A stretch of 52,408 bases of DNA from Hysterium pulicare CBS 123377 (lineage: Eukaryota > Ascomycota > Dothideomycetes > Hysteriales > Hysteriaceae): assembly GCA_000467715.1 (NCBI GenBank), contig AJFK01000059.1, positions 1 through 52,408 of the forward strand. The letters run 5' to 3'. Under the pieces are notes generated by a model that was not told the origin of the DNA, ran no database searches, and worked only from the letters and a program-made list of their open reading frames with translations. Numbering within the stretch: the stretch's first letter is position 1; every line of letters starts with the position of its first letter. The translations under genes and the position numbers were made by a program. This document shows, one piece after another, positions 1 to 9,115 of this stretch.

Positions 1-335
1 GTAGTATAAAGTAGTTAATTAATATATTTAGCTATAATAAATAAATAGATTTTAATAAAATTTAAATTAATTATATATAAAAATAAGAGTAGTTACTTAT
101 ATAACTTTTTAAAATAAAAACTAATAGTAGAAAGTTAAATATTATAGGTAGAAGTTTCTTTTATATAAAAAGTTAGTATTTAAAATTCTACTACTAATAA
201 ATCTATACTAAAGTTTCTTAGATAGTAGGAGCTATAGATACCTTATTAATATCTAATTAGTTAGTTTAAATAGATTGCGTAATATATATAGAAGTAGATT
301 AGCACTTAGCTTAAAACTACTTAGCTATTTAATAA
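1..335. repeat. AT-rich, RIP-like degenerate sequence
   Basis: This block consists almost entirely of A and T, with very frequent TpA steps and few CpG or CpA steps. It changes abruptly to roughly half-GC sequence near 330-340. In Pezizomycotina this pattern is typical of transposon copies mutated by repeat-induced point mutation. No open frame or recognisable transposon motif survives. The original element cannot be named, and the block continues beyond the left edge. Confidence 0.7.
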
Positions 336-1130
336 AGGAAAGGCGTCTGTAGCCTCTGCAAAAGTCTGAGCTACGCTGAGATAAGTACTCCAGTACCTAA
401 GTTGGTCAATCAACACCCAAGTTTGTGGTCTCAGGTCGCGCAGGCGCCAACCGAGTCGATTCGCAAACCGCTCGTCACGGGCGCCTTTCCAATACATCCA
501 CTTCTGATTCAAGGTGATTTCAGGCCGCCGTCGTGAAAGTGAGTCTACAAATTGCACAAGGACAACTCTTGAACTGGTGATGGGTGTTCTTAGGCTGACA
601 GCTCGACCAGGCGTCTTCATGACTATGAAATGTGCGTCGTGACTCTTTGATTCCCAAGCAGCTCCTCGCCGCGAGTTCGGGCGGTGCACCAACCAGTGCT
701 TTCGAGTGAGAAATGATTCTGGCCCTGCTCGAAGTTGGGTTCATCCAGCAGTAAACCTATTTGACGTCCCCTACCGTCTTGCAGGTCTGGATGACGGGCG
801 GGACAGAAATGACCAGCACAGCCACAGGACAACAGCCTGTCAAAGGCGACTAGACAGCCACGAGTGCCTGCGAAGCCACAATTTAGCAACGCAAGATGCG
901 ACGAAAGCAATCACATGTGGGCGGAAGCAAGCACAAAGGAAGAAGAGTTGTTCCAAACTGCAAGATGATTGATGCTGCGACTCTCGCCTCTGAGATTTGG
1001 GCGATGTCGGCAGCCTTCGCCACAGGTGCACGGACGCGCTTCGACCAGTCATCGGATGGCGTGCTGGTCAACTCATGGTGGTCTGTGGCAATGAGTCACC
1101 AGCCTTCTGACTGTATCAAATCGAGACGAC
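336..1130. other. Intergenic, no supported gene
   Basis: This stretch is of normal composition between the AT-rich block and the first gene. Several short open frames exist on both strands; the longest, on the minus strand at 321-692, begins at a non-ATG codon. None shows domain features, a convincing start or splice structure. I see no RNA gene or repeat here. Confidence 0.4.
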
Positions 1131-1131
1131 A

Positions 1132-1139
1132 TATATAAA
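1132..1139 (+). promoter_or_regulatory. TATA-like box of the 1241 gene
   Basis: The octamer tatataaa lies about 105 bp before the ATG at 1241 and is followed by a C/T-rich leader. This is a typical spacing for a filamentous-fungal promoter with a short 5' UTR. Confidence 0.4.
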
Positions 1140-1240
1140 GTCATGTAGGTACCTTGCATCTCCTTCTGCTCACTCTTTAAGCACGAGTCTACGCTTTTGC
1201 GTTGACCCTGTTCCAACCACCCCTTTGTTTCTCCATCAAT

Positions 1241-1612
1241 ATGTCCAAAAGACACAACAGAAAGCGGACAAGGAGCCGGCCGCGTCACCGTGACGCTGGC
1301 AAAGCACGCTCATTTCACTATCGAACCGATTCTTTCGACACTGTTTCATCTTCTTCGGCGACATCTCCATCGCCTTTTCGACACCTTCCCTACACCCCTT
1401 CAGCGAGCCGGCCAGCAGATCATTGGCATCAAACGTATTCAGCTTGGCAGGGTCGACTTCGCCAACATCAGGAGCAGGAGGAGCAAGCTTTGGAGGCTCA
1501 ACGGCTTCGCTTCTTTGGGGGCGAGGTTGGAGACGAAGTAAGCTTATTCGAACCCATGCTGAAGGTTGTTACGGATCTCTTCGATGGCAACATCGATTAT
1601 GAGGACCCTTAG
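1241..1612 (+). CDS. Hypothetical 123-aa basic/Ser-rich protein
   Basis: This is a single-exon frame from ATG 1241 to the TAG ending at 1612. I chose this ATG because it is the first in the frame; an upstream reading would need a TTG start. The N-terminus (residues 1-25) is very Arg/Lys/His-rich (MSKRHNRKRTRSRPRHRD) and could be a nuclear-localisation or nucleic-acid-binding segment. Next comes a Ser/Pro/Thr-rich stretch, then a Gln/Glu-rich helical segment (about residues 70-95) and an acidic C-terminus ending DYEDP. There is no signal peptide or membrane segment. I do not recognise the family. A TATA-like box and C/T-rich leader upstream support a real gene. It sits about 900 bp from the AT-rich block, a setting in which fungi often carry lineage-specific genes. 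Confidence 0.5.
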   Translation: MSKRHNRKRTRSRPRHRDAGKARSFHYRTDSFDTVSSSSATSPSPFRHLPYTPSASRPADHWHQTYSAWQGRLRQHQEQEEQALEAQRLRFFGGEVGDEVSLFEPMLKVVTDLFDGNIDYEDP

Positions 1613-2940
1613 CATTCAGCACCTGCCCCAAACCCCACTCCCCACTCTTTGCCCACCTGGTGGATGATGAAGACAATACAACGGAGCCCAAGGCTTATGA
1701 AATTGTTCATCTGCAGGCAGGTTGAAATCTCTCCCCTGCGACCCTCGACTGGCGGCGTATCTGGGCTTCTGTCCATAGCAATACAAAACTCTCCTTTGCC
1801 GACATATCGCTCTCGGTCAGGACGCTCTTGCAAGTATCTTCGATTCGTCTGAAGTGGTGATGGCGTGATTGAAGGATCCTATATAATTCAATTCACATAC
1901 TCGATGGACTCTGGGAGCCATGTCAGAGGCGTGGGGATAATCTGAGCGAGGACTTGTAGCAGTGAAGACATCATCCTGTTGACTCGGCTGGGTTGGGTTG
2001 GATGATGTTGGATCGGTTCAACAAGCTCAGCCCTTGGACTCTGGCTTTGCGCATGTGCGACGGAAAACGGGCAAAATAGGTGTCGACGCAGCTTGATGCA
2101 CGCAGAATTGGTAACTGTGGCTAGAGCTCACCGCTCGCTACAGCAATCTTTGTTTGAGCGTCGCTGCTTGTGTGGGATTTGGGAAAGGGCATGCGCATTA
2201 TTTGGTGGAGGAGACATCGATACCCAAACTTCATCAACTTTTCAACCTTCGACGGGCTGTTATACAGCGATTTTCCGGGAGGACGATCGGGATCTTTCAA
2301 GCCCAGTATTTTTTGTTTTCTGCGCGTTTACAGTTAGCTATAGCAATATGAAACCATTTCATCCTCCTCTTAGCTAGATACCGCAATGGTCAAGCGCGAA
2401 ATAAATATGTCATGTTTGTGATACTAATTAAACCTCATAACTGTCAGTCCGACATCAGGGCGAAGGATATTATCTTTTACTAGAGTAAGCTCAAGGTTGC
2501 AACATTGAAGTTGCTCTCATCACAGAAACGGTATAGTACATTTTCTCGAGAACCACATCCGGCTTACTTCAACGTCCTTCAACCACCACTGCGTATTCGA
2601 GGAGAGCACTGTGAATGAGTCTGTCTAACTTTACAGATATGATGAAAAATGAATCAACCTATTGAAGCAAATGTAATGTACTTTATCTACGCAGCAGGGA
2701 CGAGTATGCTAGCGACAGCCGCTCTTTCTTTATCCAAACCGCTGTAATTCTTTCCTTAATTCAACCCGTTGATTCGTTCCGGAGTTATTTCAAGTGGCAC
2801 CTGCATCTTAGTAGTAGTGGAGCTGTATACAGGCTTTCTCTGTTTCTTAGGTTTCCTACTCTCTTCGCCGTCTTCATTCCGCATCACCAACTTCGTCATT
2901 CAATTTTTAGACAGCATTCTCACTTCATTATCATTCAATC
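1613..2940. other. Intergenic, promoter region of the PAP2 gene
   Basis: I find no convincing gene in this 1.3-kb gap. Short frames around 2093-2377 lack start context and domain signal. The last 200 bp before 2941 are rich in C/T runs, as in fungal promoters and leaders. Confidence 0.4.
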
Positions 2941-4857
2941 ATGTCTTCAAACAATCAGGATGAATCCAACGATACAGGCCGAGTCGAATTTATTCCTCGC
3001 CGGATTTCGGACAGTGCATTGCTAGCGAAAGCTGCTTCAGGATCAGTCGATAGTCAGCCAAAGAGAAGCTGCTCTCACCCATCACCGAAAGCTCTCGATA
3101 ACTCGGACCTGGTCCAAGCAGTGTCTCTTCAGTCTGGGAAGGCCGTTCACGGTCCCAGCAAGATCCATACCAATGAAGCTCCGCCAGGAAATGTCCCGAA
3201 GCCGCTTTCCGTTTTGAATCAGCGCTCCTCGATAGATTTGCCGCGTTATCTTGTGACTTCGCCTAGTCATTCAAGTCTCATGGAACATCCCACCACGGCA
3301 GCAAGCTTTTCGATATTCAAGACCGAAGCTCTCCTCTACAGGAGATTCGTCAATGCCATTAACAGGCACACTCTTGGGCTAAAGGATTGGTGCGGAAACC
3401 ATTTTCACCGAAGATCATTGGATATAGAAATGGGGAACGTCAATATGGCGCACGGCATGTCACCAACAATGCTTCTTGATGGAACCTCGGAGGAGCCTCC
3501 ACCACAAAAACAGGGTCGGGGGTACTTCATGTTTCCCGATGAGCCACCCTTCCGCCAGTGGTTGAAAGCTTCCTGGCTTAACCTCCTCACCCTAGCCATA
3601 TGTGGTGGCATTGCTCTCCTTATCTATCTTGTCCTTCATCCATTACCGAATCGATTGTTCGCTCTAACGAATGGTCAAGCTTTCTCAACTCAATTTACTT
3701 ACCCTCGGAGGAGAGAGTACATTCCGACCTGGATGTCCGCGCTCATATCCTTTGTCGTTCCGTTCATTTTCATAAGCCTCACCAGTTTGATATTCATCAG
3801 AAGCTTCTGGGATGCTGATAGCGCAGTAAGTCGATCAGCAATCGCCCGTTGTTTCGATGGAATATCCTAACTCAATTCTTTCTCAGATCCTTGGCCTGGG
3901 ATACGCACTCACTACCAGTACCCTCTTCCAAGTATTCATCAAATGGATCATCGGTGGTATACGCCCCAACTTCCTCGCAACCTGCCACCCACGGTCCACT
4001 GCCGGGCTCACTGGGCAAGGTTTTGGTAATAACCTCTATGATCGGTCCATATGCACTAGCAGCCGCAAGGACATTGACGAAGCTCTAATGTCCTTCCCAT
4101 CTGGACACTCTTCCGCCGCCTTTGCCGGTTTCGTATTCCTCGCTCTATACATCAACGCCAAATACAAAGTCTTTGCAAATTTCCAGAGCGCGCATTGGCA
4201 ACTGCTCCTGTTCTCAGCTCCGCTCTTGATCGCGACACTTATGGCCGCATCGAAAACGATCGATTACTGGCATAATTGGTATGACTGTGTTGCTGGCGCT
4301 ATCATAGGTGCTCTCTTCGCATTCATGGGCTATCGCATGGTGTATGCTTCGATCTGGAACTACAGGTAAGTGCTCCAGCTTGTAACTCCTCTATACCAAA
4401 TCTCACACATAGGAATAGAACCAACCATATACCCCTTCTGTTTATCGAATCCAATCCACAGGGCTCAATCCCCAATAGTGAACTCGTCGCAATCCGTAAA
4501 GCAGGCTACGGCCGTCCACGCAAGAACAAAAACTCCGCCGACGCCCCTTCCTCCAGCGACGGCCTAACAAATTCTGCGGCTGGGGACACAAATTCAACCA
4601 CAGAGGGTCCTTCATCAGGTGGCAAATACGACGGCACAACCGACGCTCCATCCACAGGTCCTCTAAACCTCGCCAGCGTCGGGAGCTCCCTTCACGTCGC
4701 CTCCGCGCCTCGCAGCCGCGTCCAAAGCGGACACCAGAGCCGAGCAGGTGAGAAAAACGAACCTCCTCGTCTTGATGCTGGACGCGTGAAGCTGCTTGAA
4801 CGCTGTATTCGACGATCTCTTTCCCTAAGCGAAGAAGAAATCCCTATGAAGGGGTGA
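2941..4857 (+). CDS. PAP2-family lipid phosphate phosphatase
   Basis: Exons are 2941-3825, 3887-4365 and 4413-4857, giving 602 aa. The introns are 61 bp (donor gtaagt, branch ctaac) and 47 bp. It is an integral-membrane type-2 phosphatidic-acid phosphatase of the DPP1/LPP type, which dephosphorylates phosphatidate, lysophosphatidate or diacylglycerol pyrophosphate. The first ~200 residues are a hydrophilic, probably disordered cytosolic extension. Hydrophobic segments occur near residues 213-236 and 266-290 and again in the second exon. The phosphatase signature is readable: K314-x6-R321-P322, then P366-S-G-H369, then S417-K418-x5-H424-x3-D428. The third motif normally reads SR; here Arg is Lys (codon AAA). 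The ~145-residue C-terminal tail is Ser/Thr/Asn-rich and hydrophilic. It is convergent with ALO1. The family is secure; the exact substrate is not. Confidence 0.88.
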
Positions 4858-5392
4858 ATCAGCGAGCGGTGCTATTGCGTACGATGTTGTTTCTTGAAAA
4901 GTCTTGGAAGCTGATCTAAGTGTTATTGATAGTGTCGAATGATTATGCTTCTCCTACGGGTTTGTCGAATAGTGGTGTAGTTCCTGGACCTGGGGCTATG
5001 AATTTCTCGCGTAGAACGCCGAGTGGGAGACAGCTGATTATTTGCGAAGAGCCTGTATTCTACAAGTGAATGGTTTGTATTGATGAGTTGGGTATGGAGA
5101 TGGAGTGTTCATAGGCGCAGGTACCTTTGGTATTGACGGTGGTATGGTTTCAGGAGGTGGAAGTATGCTTTTTGTCCGGAAGTCTGGTTTTGGCTGGGAT
5201 GGAAAAGGGGTTTCTTTGATTTCTTATTTAGGGGCTTTTGGAATGGAGTTTTATTTTGTATCGCAGAACATCGGAAGGAGACATTGGAGTAGCGATTGCT
5301 CAACTTCATCGATTCATCATTCATTCCACGTCATCATTTGACATTTACCCTTCCAAACGTGCAACCACTCAAGACGCGCCCCCTAAACCCCT
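4858..5392. other. Convergent intergenic between PAP2 gene and ALO1
   Basis: This is shared 3' flanking sequence of two convergent genes. The short frames present lack any support. It holds no recognisable element beyond putative 3' UTRs. Confidence 0.4.
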
Positions 5393-7174
5393 CTACATCT
5401 TATCGAATATCTTATGACCTGTCGTACCCACTTCAGCATCCCCATGAGTTCGAGCTACCACTTTCTCATCATCTCCCATGTCCTCTCGTAAACTCTCAAG
5501 CAACACACTAGCCTCTGCTTCCGCCCCAGCCATGAGATCGAAACTCTCCTCACTCTCGCTCCCCGCACTCCTACTCACAGCATCAAGACCACCATCCCAC
5601 CACCTCGCTTGCTCACCAATCCAATCCACACCCCCTTTCCTCCTCGGCCTCGTCACCACCGCCTTCTCTTCAAGCGGCAGAACCGGGAGTTCGGATCTAG
5701 GCGGGAGGATAGTCCGCCGATGCCACTGCCCTACAAACATACCCTCGGGATCGACTTCATTTCGGACGCGCAGGTAAGAAGAGAGATCGTCGCCGTAGGC
5801 GGAGGAGAGGAACGCATGATCAACGGATGAAGTGAAGTTCTTCGCCCAATGCGGTTTCCCGCCCATTTCGCGCATCAGCCATTCGAAGGCTTCATAGTAG
5901 CGGGCCAGACAAGGGGGGTCTTGGCCGTAAGGGCGGTAGAGCGTTGCATTTAGGTACAAAGTCGGGCCATCAGGAACGGTATTATCGAGATACGGCCGAC
6001 AAGTGGATTTCGAGGTATCGGAGACACGGACTTCGATGGGCGAGTGCACGTATATGCCTTTAGGGCTAAATGGGATTCCAGAAGTTTCTTGGTCGCCGTT
6101 GATCCAGGCGGTGAGACGCGTGAGGGCTTCGGGCCCTTTATGGAGGGGTATGGCCCATTCGTTTACGAATTGTGAGTAGAGACAGTTCATTAGGAGGCCA
6201 GTTTTCTGTTCCTCGACGGCGGAGATTGTGGCGTTTTCTTTGAAGCCGTATTGCATGCCGAAGACGAACCATTCAATTGTCGGCAGTAGTCTGGGGACGT
6301 ACTGCGCCATCCATAGCAAGATGTGGTAGGTATGATCCCCGACGCTCCCACCATACCAGTTATATTGGGGCTTGCGAGGTGCATTAGAGGTTTTCTCGGC
6401 GCGCCAAATTATGGCACGACGCATGTAGGGAAGCCACCATACGCGAACGAATTCGTTTTGGGTCCAGAGATCCAAGTTCCAATCTTCTAAAATTTTAGAG
6501 GTGGGAAGAATTGTTTGGACCCATTCAATATCTCTCGCCTCCACCATCTCGAACTCGATCTCTACAACTATTCCTAGGGCCCCTAGTGACACTAGGGCGG
6601 CGCGGAAGAGCTCCTCGTTCTGGTCTTTGGAGCACTTCACAGCCTGACCGTTAGCTAGAACAATCCGAAGACTCCGTACGGACTGAGAAATGATTCCGTG
6701 ATACATAGAGCTGCCGTGTGTAGCTGTAGCAATGGCGCCAGCAATCGATTGCTCATCAATGCTTCCGAGATTCCTCATCGTAAGCCCGTACTCTTTCGCC
6801 TTAGAGTTCAACGCATGCAATCGCATCCCGGCCTCGACAGTTAAAGTCCTCTTCTCCTTATCCACTTTTAACACACTATTGTACTCGTCTAGGTTCACCA
6901 TCCAGGCGCTCGTACATGTCAAGTCCGATGGCGAGTGTGCGCATCCTACTGTTACGACTCGGCGTCGCATTCGCCGGGCGAGAGTAACGATCTTTTGGAT
7001 CTCAGAGAGGGACTGCGGCCGGATGTATAGCTCTGGCCGCGAGTGAAATGTGCGTGCCCAGGTATGGTGGGTATGGGTTTGGGAGGCGCGAAACGGGACA
7101 GAGGGATCAAGTTTTTCAAGTTCGATGGCGAAGCGCGAGGCCATGTTCAGGGGCGATATAGGTGGATGGTCCAT
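5393..7174 (-). CDS. ALO1: D-arabinono-1,4-lactone oxidase
   Basis: This single exon encodes 593 aa. Translation is assigned to the ATG at 7174; the longer frame to 7201 would start at GTG. The enzyme oxidises D-arabinono-1,4-lactone to D-erythroascorbate, the fungal ascorbate analogue, at the mitochondrial outer membrane. The N-terminal FAD-binding (PCMH-type) domain shows VTVGCAHSPSDL with His80 at the position used for covalent FAD attachment in this family. Next come the conserved NLGSIDEQSIAGAIATATHG block and, near residue 460, the C-terminal ALO signature with GGKPHWAKNF. The protein carries about 100 residues beyond the usual catalytic core, an acidic Glu/Ala/Ser-rich tail seen as an extension in filamentous fungi. 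A later Met at residue 11 (MASRF) is an alternative start. No frameshift is seen. Confidence 0.93.
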   Translation of the reverse strand: MDHPPISPLNMASRFAIELEKLDPSVPFRASQTHTHHTWARTFHSRPELYIRPQSLSEIQKIVTLARRMRRRVVTVGCAHSPSDLTCTSAWMVNLDEYNSVLKVDKEKRTLTVEAGMRLHALNSKAKEYGLTMRNLGSIDEQSIAGAIATATHGSSMYHGIISQSVRSLRIVLANGQAVKCSKDQNEELFRAALVSLGALGIVVEIEFEMVEARDIEWVQTILPTSKILEDWNLDLWTQNEFVRVWWLPYMRRAIIWRAEKTSNAPRKPQYNWYGGSVGDHTYHILLWMAQYVPRLLPTIEWFVFGMQYGFKENATISAVEEQKTGLLMNCLYSQFVNEWAIPLHKGPEALTRLTAWINGDQETSGIPFSPKGIYVHSPIEVRVSDTSKSTCRPYLDNTVPDGPTLYLNATLYRPYGQDPPCLARYYEAFEWLMREMGGKPHWAKNFTSSVDHAFLSSAYGDDLSSYLRVRNEVDPEGMFVGQWHRRTILPPRSELPVLPLEEKAVVTRPRRKGGVDWIGEQARWWDGGLDAVSRSAGSESEESFDLMAGAEAEASVLLESLREDMGDDEKVVARTHGDAEVGTTGHKIFDKM

Positions 7175-8041
7175 CTTCGCAGGTATCTGATCCTCTTTCA
7201 CCTTTTCCTTAACTACACACTAAGGTCAAACTTCTTGCTGTACGGCTTAAGGTGGTATGACGGACGAACGGATGACTATAGATGTGAAGCTGGAGTCTCA
7301 GATGATGAGAATAGCAGAGGCACGCAACCAAAAGTGGCTCCTGGTAACAGAGGTAGAGGTTATAGCCATAATGTGGGAGTTTTGCGGGCTCAAAAGGAAC
7401 GAGGTGGGGAGGAATCATCATTGATGTCGACGTATAGCAATGCACTATCTTGAAGCAGTTTAGTGGCCGCGGCCACACAAGCAGGTACGGGAAATGTCGT
7501 GCCTGAATCTCCCCATCACGCTTCCACCTCCTCACTTTGCATCTCAGAAAGGAGACCATGATATGAGGCCGACATGCTCATAGTATCGAGTTACATACAC
7601 TCGTCGGATGTGTAATGGGATATAACAAGGTCAAGTAATGATCCCATCACTAAGCAATTCCTAGCAATCCTCGCCGTCATCCCGAGATGTCCCGCACTAT
7701 CAGTGCTTCACCACCGAGCACGCCCGAAACATCTCCGCTCAAACCCCAGGCCTGTAATACATCTGTAGAAGTTCTCAAGTGAGGTACCTATAGCCCTAAA
7801 AATCTTAAGATATGTTCAGCCATGTCTCAGCCAAAATTCCGATGACATGATGTTCAAGCTGTAAAGTAGAAAGTATGTAATGGGTCTCAGGGCACGCCCT
7901 TTCTTGTTTACAAACGTCCTTCATTAATCTATTCCTTCTAAGCTGTGTGGCAAAAGTCATCACCGCATCTTACATCTACGTTATTACTTTGTCATCGTGC
8001 ATTGGAACATAAGCATTAGGCCCTCCTAGATCGGTGTTTTG
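7175..8041. other. Divergent intergenic, ALO1 and the 8192 gene
   Basis: This is the ALO1 promoter side plus the upstream region of the gene at 8192. Frames at 7043-7453 (+) and 7209-7559 (-) overlap each other and look non-coding. I see no RNA gene or repeat. Confidence 0.35.
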
Positions 8042-8052
8042 AAATATATATT
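8042..8052 (+). promoter_or_regulatory. TATA-like box of the 8192 gene
   Basis: The AT run aaatatatatt is followed by a C/A/T-rich, G-poor leader of about 140 bp up to the ATG at 8192. This resembles the long CA-rich 5' leaders of highly expressed fungal genes. Confidence 0.4.
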
Positions 8053-8191
8053 CACCCATCCTCCGTCAAACTTCTACATCTCTCCTACAAACAACTTATC
8101 AAAGCAAGAACAAAAGATACTTACCATTCACCCTCGCAAAACTCATACATTCTCACATACCAAACCTACCAATCCACTTCAATCCTTCAAC

Positions 8192-8593
8192 ATGATCTTC
8201 CACAAGACCAACCGCTCCAAGAATTCCTCGCCAGAACAAACAACTTCGGAGCCTACTACGATAACCAAGTCGAAGTCCATCTCCAATCCATTCAAAAACT
8301 TCTTCAAAGGCTGGAATAAGGACTTGCTGGCCGCTCGCGATGACCTAGATGACGACTACAACTTCTCTGACGGACGAAGAAGAGGTGTCCCGTAGAACTT
8401 CACAGGCGGAGCAAGGTGGAGCGGAGGAGTAACTCTAAAGGTCATTGAGAGGGGACGCTTGGTAATCTCTAAGGAAGAAGGGTTTCACGAGGTCGTCCCT
8501 GTTCCCAATGGCAATGCAAAGGTCGACGCCAGGACAGGGAACCATGGCTTGATGACGACATTGAAGCGGAGAATGGTGTGTAACTCAATATGA
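8192..8593 (+). pseudogene. Small basic protein gene with in-frame TAG at codon 68
   Basis: The ATG at 8192 opens a frame of 67 codons (MIFHKTNRSKNSSPE...) that meets TAG at 8393-8395. It then continues in the same frame for 65 more sense codons to TGA at 8591-8593. Both halves look coding: a Ser/Thr/Lys-rich N-terminus, the segment KDLLAARDDLDDDYNF, a junction GRRRGVP-stop-NFTGGARWSGG, then a mixed Val/Glu/Lys region. A 21-nt stretch spanning the TAG (gt...cag, in frame) has splice-like ends but is too short for a fungal intron. I read this as a nonsense-mutated gene, or possibly a read-through product or a 67-aa protein. The family is not recognised. The leader and TATA-like box argue that the promoter is intact. 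Confidence 0.45.
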
Positions 8594-8897
8594 ACGGAGG
8601 GGATGATGCGTCTTGTGGTGACTACTTGGAGCAAGTTGTGTGGTCACGTTACGGATATGTCGGTTTCGGCGATCATTTCCTCATCAGCTCTCTTCATTTA
8701 TCTTCTATGTAGCCACAATATACCCTGCTCATTCATCATCCTTCCTATCTGCACATCTATAAACAAACCATGTTTGGACTGTAGGTGGTCTCGACAAGCG
8801 TCACTTCCCCTGATAATGCTCTCAATTTACTGACTTCTGCACCTTCCTCCATCCACAAAACGCTATATCCCCCTGCATTACTCCTCCCAACCACAAT
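8594..8897. other. Intergenic before the terminal-inverted-repeat element
   Basis: About 300 bp of A/T- and C-rich sequence carries no supported gene. It ends at the left terminus of the small inverted-repeat element. Confidence 0.35.
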
Positions 8898-9099
8898 GGG
8901 TGTCATTATTCGTCGGATTGTGAACTCATTTTACGGCACAAGTCTGGGAGGCTTGTTCTATATACTATTTTCCGACTAAGCTTAAGGATGGCATTTTGTT
9001 TTCGTACTCTTCTCAGAGTCTAATTCGGCTTGGTAGACCAGTGGCAAAGACGGTGGTAGGGGCAGACCCACCCTCCGGAAACGACGAATTATGACACCC
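8898..9099 (+). mobile_element. MITE-like element, copy 1 (202 bp)
   Basis: The termini are an 18-bp inverted repeat with 17 of 18 identical: gggtgtcattattcgtcg at 8898-8915, and the reverse complement of gggtgtcataattcgtcg at 9082-9099. The 166-bp interior has no coding frame. A second copy, inverted relative to this one, lies at 11851-12051. It shares the termini and internal blocks such as cttaaggatggca (8981-8993 here, the reverse complement at 11954-11966) and ggtggtag followed by gcagacc (9052-9067 here). I cannot see a convincing target-site duplication, so the superfamily is not assigned. The right end is 16 bp from the stop codon of the GMC gene. Confidence 0.72.
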
Positions 9100-9115
9100 C
9101 CTGTGAACCCTCTTA

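Noticed and set aside
7172-7201. Longer N-terminus for ALO1 starting at 7201
   Set aside because: The codon there is GTG; the first ATG in frame is at 7174.
8380-8402. A 21-nt intron that would remove the in-frame TAG in the small gene
   Set aside because: It has gt...ag ends and keeps the frame, but fungal spliceosomal introns of about 20 nt are not known, so a nonsense mutation or read-through is preferred.
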